Notes: generated by a model from the letters alone, not told the origin. A stretch of DNA of 64,000 nucleotides from an uncultured Muribaculaceae bacterium (GCA_910584055.1 CAJTZS010000014.1:23143-87142), one strand, 5' to 3'; positions 41,908-51,279 are shown, numbered from the stretch's first letter. Program-made: numbers and translations.

Positions 41908-44907
41908 ATGCAAAAGCTCATAATATCGCTTGTTTTGGCAGCAACCACTGCTACGGCTTCCGCACAGGTCAGCGCCTCTCCGGAACGCTTCTCACCCTTA
42001 GCCACCGGTTACCTCGAACGTGCACGCATCATGCTCGATGCCGGCAACTATCCCGGTGTGATCGACCAGTTGAAGGAACTGGATACACAAGGTATCATTC
42101 TCAACCCGACAGAAAAAGAGGAATACGTGTTCATGCTCGCCCGCGCATATTATGAGCGCGGTGATGCGGAATGCGTCACACTGCTCCGTAGTTTTGTAAA
42201 GGACTATCCGGCATCTACACTCGCATTGGAGGCGCGCCTCTCCATCGCCGATTATTATTTCTTCCATCACCAATGGCCCGAAGCACTCAGCGAATACAAC
42301 GATATCGACTTCGACCGTCTCAACCGTGAGGATTTAGCGCTCTACACCTACCGCCATACCCTCACACAGATAAAAACGGGGCACTACCAAGAGGCGCGGC
42401 AGAGCCTGAAAGCCCTTAAAGACAATCGCCTCTATCGCGAAGCATATACATTCTATTCCGCATATCTCGATTATATCGACGGGGATTACGACAAGGCATA
42501 CGCCGGATTCTCCAAGGTACGGAGCGGAGAAAAAGGACTCGAAGCTTCCTATTATCTGACACAGATAGATTATAGCCGCAGCGAATACGACCGCGTGGCT
42601 TCCAAAGGGCAGGAGCTGTTACGCTCCCTTACCGACCCGGAGCTTGCCCCGGAACTCAACCGCATCACAGGTCTGAGCCTATTCAAACTCGGAGATTATT
42701 CACAATCCCGTAGATTCCTCAACCAATATATTTCTCTCTACAACGGCGAGCCGGCACCAGATGCCGTATACGCTCTCGGTGTAGCCGACTATAACGATGA
42801 CGACTATAGCGGGGCAGCCGAAAGATTCGCCACACTTACAGAACTTAACGATGACCTGGCACAGAGTGCATGGCTATACCTGGGGCAGTGTGATGTCAAG
42901 ACAGGTAACGACGATGCAGCCGCAATGGCTTTCGAAAAAGCCGCCCGCATGAATTATGACCGCAACGTTTCGGAAGTCGCCCTATACAACTATGTCGCCG
43001 CCCTGACAAGAGGGGGGAAGATTCCCTTCTCCTCTTCAGTGGATATGCTCGAAGGATTCATAAAACTTTATCCTGACTCTGAGTACACTCCGAAAGTGGA
43101 AGAATATCTCGCCACAGCATATTACAACGAGCGCAATTATTCCAAGGCTCTTCTGAATATCGAAAAAATACGCCGGCCTTCCAATGCCGTGCTCGCCGCA
43201 AAACAGAAAATCCTATATGAATTGGGTATCGAGGCTATGACCAACGGACGCCCGGAGGAAGCATCCTCATATCTCAGGCGCTCCCTCGAACTGGCGGCGC
43301 ACGACCGTCAGCTCGCAGCGCAGACCCAGCTTTGGCTTGGTGATGCCGAATACTCACAGGGAAACTACTCCAAAGCGTCGGCCGCTTATAACACCTTCCT
43401 GAAGTCAGAAAAAAACACCTCAAACCGCACCCTGGCTCTCTATAATTTAGCCTATTCCGAATATCAGCAGGAGAAATATACAGCGGCAGCCAAAGAGTTT
43501 GCTAAAGCTCTTGACTCCAGACCGGCTCTCCCCTCTTCGCTCGCACACGATGCGGTTATACGCATGGCGGACTGCCAATATTACACCGGTGACTACCGTT
43601 CCGCCCGCGACAACTACGCGCGTGCCAAAGCTGAAAATTCTTCCGATGCCGATTATGCGTCCTACCGCCACGCCGTGATGCTCGGACTCGGAGGGGATGT
43701 TAATGGCAAGATAAAGGAGCTTTCCGAGATGGAAAATAAATTCCCCGACTCCAAATGGATGCCCAACGCCCTTCTTGAGAAGGCACTTACATACGAGGCT
43801 CTTGACCAGAACAGTAAGGCGGCAGAGGTCTTCGACCGTCTCGCATCGCAATACCCCAAATCCGTGCAGGCCCGAAAGGCGATGATAAACCTCGCCCTCA
43901 CTTATTCCAAGGCAGGAAAGATGGAGCAGGCAGCCGACACCTACAAGGAAATCATACGCTCATGGCCGTCGAGCGAGGAAGCCTCTCTCGCCAACGATGA
44001 TCTCCGCAAATATTACGCTTCACGCGGAGAACTCCCGCAGTATGCGGAATTCCTCCGCAGCGTGCCGGAGGCGCGTCAGCTCGATGCCAACGAGATGGAG
44101 CAGTTGGCGTTCGACAGCGCGGAGACTGCCTTTGCAGAGAACAGCGGGAACATCACTCTCCTCCGCAATTATGTACGCGATTATCCCGATGGCAAATATC
44201 TCGCCCCCGCACTCCTTGACATAGCTTCATCGCTCGAAGGTGAAGGGAAATATGTTGAAGCGGAGGAAACTCTTACGCGTCTTGCAGAGGCGCGTCCGCA
44301 TTCGGTGCAATATCCGGAGGCATTACTTATGAAAGCAGAGATACTTGAAAACAATATCCCGGGCCGTTCGGCAGAGGCTGCGGAAGTGTATAAGGCTCTC
44401 GCCAACACTGCGGAGACGGATTTCATCGCTGACGCATATGCCGGTATCGCAAGGACATCCACCCTCGATTCGGAAAGGATAGAATATGCACGCCGTGCCC
44501 GCGACAACGGCGGTCTCAGTGCCGACCAGGCAGAAGAGATGCAGCTCATCGAGGCGCAGGCTACGTTGCGTTCGGGCAACACCTCCGAGGCTCTATCAAT
44601 GCTCTCAGAATTGGCTGCCAATCCATCCGGGTTGGCAGGCGCGAAGGCTGCCGTGGAACTCGGCGAATATTATATCGACCGTAAGGATTTCGCCAATGCC
44701 GAGAAAACGCTTCTCGAATTCACCGATGCAGGAACACCACATGAGTTCCAGCTTGCCAAGGGATTCATCCTTCTCGCCGATGCTTACAAGGGTCTTGGCA
44801 AGAAACATCTCGCCAAGGAGTATCTACAGAGCCTCCGCGACAATTATCCCGGCAATGAACCGGAGATCCTAAATGCTATCAATTCACGCCTCAAAGCTCT
44901 AAAATAA
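41908..44907 (+). CDS. Periplasmic TPR-repeat protein
   Basis: 999 aa. Signal peptide (MQKLIISLVLAATTATASA). The rest is almost entirely TPR helices of the BamD/YbgF style: 'LARAYYERGDAECVTLLRSF', 'LSLFKLGDYSQSRRFLNQYI', 'YALGVADYNDDDYSGAAERF', 'LEKALTYEALDQNSKAAEVF', 'GFILLADAYKGLGKKHLAKE'. About two dozen repeats can be counted. It is a scaffold with no catalytic motif. The stop overlaps the ATG of the barrel gene by one base (TAATG), so it probably partners that outer-membrane protein, perhaps in envelope assembly. Confidence 0.88.
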   Translation: MQKLIISLVLAATTATASAQVSASPERFSPLATGYLERARIMLDAGNYPGVIDQLKELDTQGIILNPTEKEEYVFMLARAYYERGDAECVTLLRSFVKDYPASTLALEARLSIADYYFFHHQWPEALSEYNDIDFDRLNREDLALYTYRHTLTQIKTGHYQEARQSLKALKDNRLYREAYTFYSAYLDYIDGDYDKAYAGFSKVRSGEKGLEASYYLTQIDYSRSEYDRVASKGQELLRSLTDPELAPELNRITGLSLFKLGDYSQSRRFLNQYISLYNGEPAPDAVYALGVADYNDDDYSGAAERFATLTELNDDLAQSAWLYLGQCDVKTGNDDAAAMAFEKAARMNYDRNVSEVALYNYVAALTRGGKIPFSSSVDMLEGFIKLYPDSEYTPKVEEYLATAYYNERNYSKALLNIEKIRRPSNAVLAAKQKILYELGIEAMTNGRPEEASSYLRRSLELAAHDRQLAAQTQLWLGDAEYSQGNYSKASAAYNTFLKSEKNTSNRTLALYNLAYSEYQQEKYTAAAKEFAKALDSRPALPSSLAHDAVIRMADCQYYTGDYRSARDNYARAKAENSSDADYASYRHAVMLGLGGDVNGKIKELSEMENKFPDSKWMPNALLEKALTYEALDQNSKAAEVFDRLASQYPKSVQARKAMINLALTYSKAGKMEQAADTYKEIIRSWPSSEEASLANDDLRKYYASRGELPQYAEFLRSVPEARQLDANEMEQLAFDSAETAFAENSGNITLLRNYVRDYPDGKYLAPALLDIASSLEGEGKYVEAEETLTRLAEARPHSVQYPEALLMKAEILENNIPGRSAEAAEVYKALANTAETDFIADAYAGIARTSTLDSERIEYARRARDNGGLSADQAEEMQLIEAQATLRSGNTSEALSMLSELAANPSGLAGAKAAVELGEYYIDRKDFANAEKTLLEFTDAGTPHEFQLAKGFILLADAYKGLGKKHLAKEYLQSLRDNYPGNEPEILNAINSRLKALK

Positions 44908-46754
44908 TGAAAAAATATATATTCTCAGCATTGGCGGTAGCCGCAGCTCTTCCCGTAGCAGCCCAATACAACCAGTCGATTTCCGTCGATGGCAAGTATG
45001 TGCCGGAGGTATTCCGGCTCGACCGCATCAACTCTTTCCCGAAACAGGTGAAGTTCACCCTTGACAACACTCCCCTCTCTTACGATGGCAAAAGTGTTCC
45101 CGCCGGATTCGCTCCGAGGCTGCTTCCCCTTCCCGCCACAGGATGGCGCGACTCACGCGATTTCTCCGATTCCCGTGGTTATCTTGAACTCGGAGCCGGC
45201 AGCTGGCTGAATTCCACCCTCAGCGCGGGCTACCGTTTCATCGATAGCAAAAGCACCACCTTCGGAGTGCGCCTTCAACATAACTCCACCTCCCTCTGGA
45301 AACCGGAAGTGTCTTTTTGGACAAATAACAAAATGTATCGATACGATGAATCCCTCGGCATCTATGCTTCCCACGATTTTGAGGAGAAAGGTCGCCTACA
45401 AGGAGCAATAGACTGGCATATAGGTAATTTTAACTATTACGGATTCTGTCCGGTATGGGATGATTTCACAAACATACCGATGCCAGATGCCCCGACTCAG
45501 ACACTCAATGATATTTCCGCGAGATTCACATGGCAATCGCCCGACAAACTCGATGCCGTGACATGGTATGCAGGGGCAGGCGTAAGGTATTTCGGTTACC
45601 GCTCGATGTATTCCGTACTGCATATGCCTACAGAAGAACTTAAGCTTTCGAGAGCTTCAGGCGGCAGGGAAACAGACATAAACATTGTTGGCAATGTGAA
45701 TTTCCCTACCTCCTCTAAATCCGCAATCGGAATTGATGTCAATGCAGACGTTCTCATATATCCACATCCTGAATTGGACGGAGGATACTGTCCAAGACAA
45801 CCTGACAATTACGGTATGGTTACGCTCACGCCATATTACAGTTTCTCTCGTAACCGACTGTTGGTGCGAGTAGGTGCAGACATTGACCTTGCATTCAATG
45901 CCGGAGAAGAGGGCGACCGTTATTCGTTCTTACACATCGCACCGGACATAAAGCTCGACTATCTCGCAGGTCCCGTGTCATTCTATCTGCACGCTCTCGG
46001 AGGCAGCAGGCTCAATACTTTGGCTGCCAATTATGAACGTGATTATTATCAGACCCCGTATATAGGAAATTCACGTCCTGTTTATACCCCTCTCGATGGA
46101 AGCCTCGGCGTTACATTCGGTCCCTTCTCAGGTTTCTCGGCAGGGGCGGATTTCGCGTTCCGTATTTCACGCGGAGAATATCTTGGCGGATGGTATCAGC
46201 AGAGAATCAATTATTATAAATATTCAGCTTTTGGTCTCCCCGATTTTATATTCTCAGAAAACGAAAAAAGATTCTTGACATATAATTACAATCAAGACAA
46301 GACCTGCAACCTCCATGGATTCAGTATCGGCGCACGCGTTTCATACGACCTGGGCCGCATAATCAAGATAGAGGCAAAAGGGAACTACCAGCCGCAAAAC
46401 GGTACAAAAGGATATTTCAACGGCTATGACCGTCCCCGCTGGACGGCCAACATCTCTGCCGAAACCAATCCGTGGAGCACCCTCAAGTTCAAGCTCGCAT
46501 ACGACTATCGCGGCGTGCGCAACATCTACACGATGGCCAACTATAACGGTGGCCTGATTTCCGACGCTGACGTGCTAATCGGCAAACGCCTCCCCGACAT
46601 CACATATCTGAACTTCGGAGCCTCCTACGGCATCACATCCAACTTCAACGTCTGGGTGCAGGCCGACAACATCCTCAACCGTCATGACGAGCTTCTCCCG
46701 GGGCTGCCGCAGCAGGGCGTGCGCATTGCCGCAGGCTTCGGCGTGACATTCTAA
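44907..46754 (+). CDS. Outer-membrane beta-barrel protein (TonB-receptor-like)
   Basis: 615 aa. Signal peptide (MKKYIFSALAVAAALPVAA). The body alternates hydrophobic and polar residues with aromatic pairs ('YLELGAGSWLNSTLSAGYRF', 'ISARFTWQSPDKLDAVTWYA', 'FNVWVQADNILNRHDELLPG') and ends in 'FGVTF', the C-terminal Phe of a barrel. No clear plug domain is seen, so a porin or TonB-like channel without a plug, or a truncated receptor, is possible. It is coupled to the preceding TPR gene. Confidence 0.85.
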   Translation: MKKYIFSALAVAAALPVAAQYNQSISVDGKYVPEVFRLDRINSFPKQVKFTLDNTPLSYDGKSVPAGFAPRLLPLPATGWRDSRDFSDSRGYLELGAGSWLNSTLSAGYRFIDSKSTTFGVRLQHNSTSLWKPEVSFWTNNKMYRYDESLGIYASHDFEEKGRLQGAIDWHIGNFNYYGFCPVWDDFTNIPMPDAPTQTLNDISARFTWQSPDKLDAVTWYAGAGVRYFGYRSMYSVLHMPTEELKLSRASGGRETDINIVGNVNFPTSSKSAIGIDVNADVLIYPHPELDGGYCPRQPDNYGMVTLTPYYSFSRNRLLVRVGADIDLAFNAGEEGDRYSFLHIAPDIKLDYLAGPVSFYLHALGGSRLNTLAANYERDYYQTPYIGNSRPVYTPLDGSLGVTFGPFSGFSAGADFAFRISRGEYLGGWYQQRINYYKYSAFGLPDFIFSENEKRFLTYNYNQDKTCNLHGFSIGARVSYDLGRIIKIEAKGNYQPQNGTKGYFNGYDRPRWTANISAETNPWSTLKFKLAYDYRGVRNIYTMANYNGGLISDADVLIGKRLPDITYLNFGASYGITSNFNVWVQADNILNRHDELLPGLPQQGVRIAAGFGVTF

Positions 46755-46809
46755 AACTAACCCCTCTCCCCACTTGTTACATAGCTAAAGCCCGCTGCCG
46801 GACGGCGGA

Positions 46810-46833
46810 GCGGTTGTTGCTCGCAACGACCGC
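46810..46833. terminator. GC-rich hairpin after the barrel gene
   Basis: GCGGTTGTTGC and GCAACGACCGC pair with one G-T wobble around a very tight turn, about 55 bp after the barrel stop and before the next gene. Possibly a terminator or extragenic palindrome. Confidence 0.4.
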
Positions 46834-46860
46834 ACTAACCCAGATAAATTGTTTTGAACA

Positions 46861-47394
46861 ATGAGTAATGAAATAATGACACTTACATATCAGAATGAGG
46901 ATGACAAGGCTTATGGTCTTGCCGGAATGGCGATATCTCTCGCGGCTTTGGATGCTATCGACCGCGTGGCTGCAGTCTCCCTTGATGCAGACGGTCCGAT
47001 GGTGACATTCTCCCACCAATACTATTTCTCAGGCTCTCCCTCAATCTCCCCCAAGACCACATGGGACACCCTGCTTCATAATTTCTATATCACATCTGCG
47101 ATGGTTATCTCCAACGTGATGGCGCGTTCGATAGTGAGGCTCGGCAAGGACGTTCCGGCGGACCTTCTCGACACAATCCACAAAGAGATTGCCGAAGAAG
47201 GACGCGACACGTGTTCCTTGGAGAATGATGAAATAGATGCTCTATACGACAAAACCCGTTCCTATATGAGCCGTATCTTCCGTAATCCGAGACTACACCC
47301 CGCCATCGACGACTTCGCCCGCACACTTTCCCGCCGCCGCAACCTCAGCGGAAGCGAGATCATCGATGAGCTTCGTTCATTATCTATAATCTGA
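46861..47394 (+). CDS. Conserved-looking protein of unknown function
   Basis: 177 aa, no signal peptide or membrane segment. Mostly helical: 'YGLAGMAISLAALDAIDRVA', 'LHNFYITSAMVISNVMARSI', 'PADLLDTIHKEIAEEGRDTC', 'YDKTRSYMSRIFRNPRLHPA'. I do not recognise the family. The TGA overlaps the ATG of the MazG-like gene by one base (TGATG), so the two proteins are probably made together, and a role in nucleotide housekeeping is a reasonable guess from context only. Confidence 0.75.
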   Translation: MSNEIMTLTYQNEDDKAYGLAGMAISLAALDAIDRVAAVSLDADGPMVTFSHQYYFSGSPSISPKTTWDTLLHNFYITSAMVISNVMARSIVRLGKDVPADLLDTIHKEIAEEGRDTCSLENDEIDALYDKTRSYMSRIFRNPRLHPAIDDFARTLSRRRNLSGSEIIDELRSLSII

Positions 47395-47708
47395 TGTTGC
47401 AGGAAGTTCAGAAATCAGTCGACGACTGGATCCGCGAAATCGGCAAACGCTATTTCTCGGAGCTCACCAACATGGCGTTGCTCACCGAAGAAGTCGGAGA
47501 GCTTGCCCGCGTCATTGCCCGCGTCTATGGCGACCAGAAACCGAAATCAGGAGACCTGCGCGACGATGTAAAAGAGCAGTTGGCGGAAGAGATGGCAGAC
47601 GTGATATGGGTAGTGGCCTGCCTTGCAAACCAGACAGGTATCAATCTCAGCGAAGCCTTCGCAGCCTCCCTCCGCAAGAAATACACCCGCGACCGCAACA
47701 GATTTTAG
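47394..47708 (+). CDS. MazG-like nucleotide pyrophosphohydrolase
   Basis: 104 aa, a single MazG domain. It has the metal-binding 'LLTEEVGELARVIARVYGD' (EExxE) and 'EQLAEEMADVIWVVACLANQ' (ExxD) motifs in the usual order. Such small enzymes hydrolyse (d)NTPs to monophosphates and pyrophosphate and help clear aberrant nucleotides. It overlaps the upstream gene by one base. Confidence 0.92.
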   Translation: MLQEVQKSVDDWIREIGKRYFSELTNMALLTEEVGELARVIARVYGDQKPKSGDLRDDVKEQLAEEMADVIWVVACLANQTGINLSEAFAASLRKKYTRDRNRF

Positions 47709-47726
47709 GCACTATTTAAATTGAAA

Positions 47727-47758
47727 TTTGCAGAATAAAGAAACTTTTATTAATTTTG
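47727..47758 (+). promoter_or_regulatory. Promoter of tRNA-Gln
   Basis: TTTG (47727-47730), 20 bp, TAATTTTG (47751-47758): an exact Bacteroidetes promoter. It gives a leader of about 75 nt before the tRNA; AGCTTCA (47763-47769) and TGAAGCT (47824-47830) in that leader can pair. Confidence 0.75.
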
Positions 47759-47837
47759 CATCAGCTTCAAGGCTCTGCCCTTCAAATCCCAATCCCTATC
47801 CCCATTCCCAGGAGGGTGGAGTCTGAAGCTTTCGGAT

Positions 47838-47908
47838 TGTCTTATGGTGTAATGGTAGCACTGCAGTTTTTGGTTCTGCCTGTCCAGGTTCGAATCCTGG
47901 TAAGACAA
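47838..47908 (+). tRNA. tRNA-Gln (anticodon TTG)
   Basis: 71 nt. The acceptor arms TGTCTTA and TAAGACA pair fully, followed by discriminator A; CCA is not encoded. D-arm GTG...CAC with GG in the loop, anticodon stem GCAG/CTGC with a T-T pair at 31-39, anticodon loop T-TTG-G-T, and T-arm CCAGG-TTCGAAT-CCTGG. It has its own promoter and a terminator hairpin downstream. Confidence 0.95.
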
Positions 47909-47911
47909 CAC

Positions 47912-47954
47912 AAAGGCGATGTGTCAAATTTATTAATATTGACACATCGCCTTT
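47912..47954 (+). terminator. Terminator after tRNA-Gln
   Basis: AAAGGCGATGTGTCAA (47912-47927) and TTGACACATCGCCTTT (47939-47954) form a perfect 16-bp stem followed by ATTTTAA, starting 4 nt after the tRNA. Confidence 0.8.
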
Positions 47955-48036
47955 ATTTTAACCGGATGAAGTTGTAAATTAGTCTAAACGACTTCAATGG
48001 CAAAGCCTCGATAAGCGTATTGAAATCAACAAGACA

Positions 48037-48612
48037 ATGAATAATTTAGAGGTAATTCAATCCAAAATATACGAAATAAGAGGTCAGAAAGTGATGCTCG
48101 ATGCAGACCTCGCAAGCATGTACGGGGTAGAGACAGCACAACTCAAAAGGGCTGTAAGAAGGAACATAGAACGTTTCGAAGGAGAAGATTTCATGTTTGA
48201 ACTCACCCAGGAGGAGTTCTTGAGATGCCATTTTGGCATCTCAAGTCATGGCGGGACACGCTACGCACCATTTGCTTTTACAGAGTTAGGGGTGGCAATG
48301 TTATCAAGTGTCCTGAAAAGCGAGATTGCTATTGAGATCAACCGCGGAATCATGAGAGCCTTTGTTGCCGTCCGGCAGATGATAGCCTCCAATCCGATCG
48401 CGCACCGCCTTGCTGCACTTGAAAGGAACTTTGAGGAATTGAAACAGGATCTTGAAGAGATTTTCACCGACTACAATGACATCAACGAGGATACCAGAGC
48501 ACAGCTTGATGCCATAAACGCCGCGCTTGCAGACCTTCAGACCGCAAAAAAGAATGAGAGTCCCCGCAGAAAGATAGGTTTCAGGACCCGAGAATCAGGA
48601 GCAGCAGACTGA
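48037..48612 (+). CDS. ORF6N-domain DNA-binding protein
   Basis: 191 aa. The N-terminal half is an ORF6N domain ('KIYEIRGQKVMLDADLASMY', 'GVETAQLKRAVRRNIERFEG', 'FMFELTQEEF', then 'RYAPFAFTELGVAMLSSVLK'). The C-terminal half is a coiled coil ('LAALERNFEELKQDLEEIF'). ORF6N/KilA-N proteins are common in phages and in bacterial accessory DNA and bind DNA; the target is unknown. It lies directly downstream of a tRNA gene, a favoured integration site, but no integrase or flanking repeat was found. The 3' end overlaps the convergent transporter gene by 32 bp. Confidence 0.9.
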   Translation: MNNLEVIQSKIYEIRGQKVMLDADLASMYGVETAQLKRAVRRNIERFEGEDFMFELTQEEFLRCHFGISSHGGTRYAPFAFTELGVAMLSSVLKSEIAIEINRGIMRAFVAVRQMIASNPIAHRLAALERNFEELKQDLEEIFTDYNDINEDTRAQLDAINAALADLQTAKKNESPRRKIGFRTRESGAAD

Positions 48613-49459
48613 CAAGGAGGATACCTAAGTCAATGAGTTTTTGACGGACGTGACGTTCGTGGAGCACAAGCACTCCGTATGCAAACGATACAAGCACACT
48701 GCCGCGACGTATCATCGACACAACAGATATCATCGAATCCGGCTGCGATAAAGAGTAGAAATAGGCTATGTCGGCAGCAGTGAGGAATATGGATATACCC
48801 AATATCGACCACCGCCAGCGAAACTTTCCTCCGGCATGACCGGTCCGCATCAGAACCGACACGATTATTCCCATTATAATCACTTGATACAGTGAATACC
48901 ATGCCTGCACTTCCAGCGGTTCGTAACTCCTTAGAAGGTATTTGTCGTAAAGAGCGCTGACCGCGCCGAGCATCGTCGCCCCTATTGCCATCCATAGCCA
49001 TTTGCTGCGTTTAAGCGAGAAGCCCTCCGATGCCCCGATGCGGCTGATCATGAAGAGCGATGCGAAACCGAGCAGTATACCGAGCCATTGCAACATGTTG
49101 AGCCTCTCCCCGAACACCAGCAACGCACCAACAAGAACTATCACCGGGCGCGATGCGTTGATCGGGTCCTGGATAGTGAGCGGAAGATGCTTGATGGAGA
49201 AATAGCCGAGAATCCGCGAACTCAGCACAATCACGGCTTTCAACACAATCTGCAGATGTCCCGTCAACGTATTGTTCAGTCCGAAACCTCCTTCGGAAAG
49301 ATTCATAATGATGACAGGCGACATCAGCAGCGTGCCGAAAAGAGTGTTGAGCAGCAGAACAGTCGGCACGTTGTTATCACGCACCGACTTTTTCTTCATT
49401 ATATCATAGAAACCCAGCCCGAGAGCCGAACATATCGCAAGCAGTATCCACATCTCCAA
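48581..49459 (-). CDS. DMT-family (EamA) transporter
   Basis: 292 aa with about ten transmembrane helices in two EamA halves: 'WILLAICSALGLGFYDIMKK' to 'MLQWLGILLGFASLFMISRI', then 'WLWMAIGATMLGAVSALYDK' to 'LIDLGILLVSLLLLILGS'. Conserved Pro/Gly at the helix ends ('INASRPVIVLVGALLVFGER', 'IRRGSVLVSFAYGVLVLHER') are typical. It exports or imports a small metabolite; the substrate is unknown. A 30-bp inverted repeat lies immediately upstream. Confidence 0.88.
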   Translation of the reverse strand: MEMWILLAICSALGLGFYDIMKKKSVRDNNVPTVLLLNTLFGTLLMSPVIIMNLSEGGFGLNNTLTGHLQIVLKAVIVLSSRILGYFSIKHLPLTIQDPINASRPVIVLVGALLVFGERLNMLQWLGILLGFASLFMISRIGASEGFSLKRSKWLWMAIGATMLGAVSALYDKYLLRSYEPLEVQAWYSLYQVIIMGIIVSVLMRTGHAGGKFRWRWSILGISIFLTAADIAYFYSLSQPDSMISVVSMIRRGSVLVSFAYGVLVLHERHVRQKLIDLGILLVSLLLLILGS

Positions 49460-49467
49460 TAATGTTT

Positions 49468-49552
49468 AATGTTTAATGTGTAATGTTTAATGTGTAAAGC
49501 CTAATGTGTAATGCAGTATTAATTACACATTAAACATTACACATTAAACATT
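49468..49552. repeat. Perfect 30-bp inverted repeat of TTAATGTG-type units
   Basis: Arms 49468-49497 and 49523-49552 are exact complements with a 25-nt loop. The arms are themselves tandem copies of AATGTTTAATGTGTA-like units, and further copies occur outside them and in the loop. The right arm includes two bases of the phosphoesterase stop codon, and the left arm ends 9 bp from the transporter start. It may act as a terminator or protect the 3' end. Confidence 0.75.
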
Positions 49553-51236
49553 ATTCCAAAGTGAAAGGGGCTGGACGGCTCAGGGTTTCCTTCGTTTCCT
49601 TGCCGAAACAGTCGGTCCAAGACACCGTCACCGGAGCATCAGGAGTGGATGCCTTTGCGCGGAAGAGCTGGAACTTGCGGGGTTTCTGATAACCCTTGTT
49701 TTCAACCTTATTCAGCCATATGGTGTTGCGCACCATATACGATGCCACATACAGCGGATTCTCCTCCGTTACAATCTCCACCGGGAGCTCTTTCCCGTTC
49801 TCTGTTATTGTCAATTTCCCTTTGGGATCCCACGCCCAGAGATTCACATAGACATAATTGTCGGGCACATCGCTATAGTCTGTCCAGGCGGGATAATTCT
49901 TCAGGAACGCGCGCATCTCGCGATTGTTGGCGAAATAATCCTTCACCCCGTTCATGTCCCATACGTAAAACTGCTTCTCGGGATCATACTCGAATCCCTT
50001 GTGTTGCCATTTGAGATCCTGACCGTTTACCGTCATCAGCTCATAGCCTGCCGGTGTACCGTCCGGGCAAAGGTTCTTGAGACCCGTGGCCCGGGTTCGC
50101 CACCATGCTCCGCACGCCCCGGATATATTGTGGTCCATGAGATTCTGCTCGTCCTCCGGCATGCGCACGAGGCACTGACGGTGGGAATGACCGGAGAACG
50201 TATGCACATCCTTATAAGGCTTAAGTATCGACAGAAGCTCCCGTGAACTCTCTCCTTCCGGCTTCAGGCGATAGGCGGAGCCGTCGTTTTTCCTCCATCG
50301 CAGCAGCGGGCAATGCATACTGACCACTATCGGCGTGTCATAATCTACATTCGCGAGATCCTTGCGAAGCCAATCGAGCTGTTCCTTCGTAAAATTCTCA
50401 TGATAGTTTCGCCGTCCCGTTATTCCCGGATAACTCGGATTCTCAAGAGGATCGTTGATATATTCGATATTGTCAAGGAAAACGTAATGAACATCGCCGA
50501 TATTCTGCGAATAATAGCGGGGACCGAAAGCCTTCTGATAAGGAAGTGAAGCGCGATAATCCACATCCTCGCCCGGAGGGGTTGCCCCGTCATTGTCATG
50601 ATTACCCATCACATTGTAAAAAGCCGTAGGATAATCGGCGACGTTGAGAACTGTGCGTAAATCCCCGATTCCAAACTCGTGGGCATACCAGTAAAGATCC
50701 CATGTGCCGTCACCGAGATTTATAGTATACACCGGCACCCCGGCTTCATTGAGAGCCTTAACCTCCTCCTTGATCCTGTCGACATAAGGACCTGAGAAAA
50801 TATCCACGTCATTCCGCTCATTGGCAAGATGGATATCGGCAAGAAAAATGACAGCATGGTTCTTATTGTCAACCCTCTTCAACCGGAAATCATGACGTTC
50901 ATATTGGTCGGCAGGGAGAGTGAAATCAGCCCAGAACTGCGGCATCACATCCTCGCGGACAGCCTCATAACCCGAAGGTACGGTCATAAATACCTGCGGG
51001 TTCTGTTTTTTCGACTTGAGGTAATAGGCACCTTTCTTATCGGTCTTGGTCACCTCATAGCCGTCAGACACCGTCACGCCCGCAACCGGTTTCCCGTCAC
51101 ACTCCACAGTGCCGGCGACAGTCACCCCCTTCCCCGGCCTCACCGGGAGAGTGGATTTATACACCGACTGCGCATTGATAGCGGCAGCGCAACCGAGAGC
51201 CACCGTTAAAAAAGTCAGCTTCAAAAGTTTCATCAC
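49551..51236 (-). CDS. Secreted calcineurin-like metallophosphoesterase
   Basis: 561 aa. Signal peptide (MMKLLKLTFLTVALGCAAAI, cut before QSV). An N-terminal beta-sandwich ('GVTVAGTVECDGKPVAGVTV') is followed by the metallophosphoesterase core: 'VIFLADIHLANE', 'INLGDGTWD', 'NVMGNHDNDG', 'VVSMHCPLLRW', 'HTFSGHSH'. These supply the dimetal ligands. A C-terminal beta-domain closes it. Bacteroidetes relatives act in the periplasm on phosphodiesters or phosphomonoesters; the substrate is not known. It has an exact promoter at 51280-51311. Confidence 0.9.
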   Translation of the reverse strand: MMKLLKLTFLTVALGCAAAINAQSVYKSTLPVRPGKGVTVAGTVECDGKPVAGVTVSDGYEVTKTDKKGAYYLKSKKQNPQVFMTVPSGYEAVREDVMPQFWADFTLPADQYERHDFRLKRVDNKNHAVIFLADIHLANERNDVDIFSGPYVDRIKEEVKALNEAGVPVYTINLGDGTWDLYWYAHEFGIGDLRTVLNVADYPTAFYNVMGNHDNDGATPPGEDVDYRASLPYQKAFGPRYYSQNIGDVHYVFLDNIEYINDPLENPSYPGITGRRNYHENFTKEQLDWLRKDLANVDYDTPIVVSMHCPLLRWRKNDGSAYRLKPEGESSRELLSILKPYKDVHTFSGHSHRQCLVRMPEDEQNLMDHNISGACGAWWRTRATGLKNLCPDGTPAGYELMTVNGQDLKWQHKGFEYDPEKQFYVWDMNGVKDYFANNREMRAFLKNYPAWTDYSDVPDNYVYVNLWAWDPKGKLTITENGKELPVEIVTEENPLYVASYMVRNTIWLNKVENKGYQKPRKFQLFRAKASTPDAPVTVSWTDCFGKETKETLSRPAPFTLE

Positions 51237-51279
51237 GAAATAATTTATAATTGTTATTGTTGCTTTCCGAAATCTTCCA

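Noticed and set aside
47838..48612. Integrated element at the tRNA-Gln 3' end carrying the ORF6N gene
   Set aside because: No integrase, no repeat of the tRNA end and no compositional break were seen; the ORF6N gene alone is not enough.
49461..49552. Possible CRISPR-like array (repeated TTAATGTG units)
   Set aside because: Units are too short and directly adjacent, have no spacers, and form one inverted repeat; no cas genes are present.
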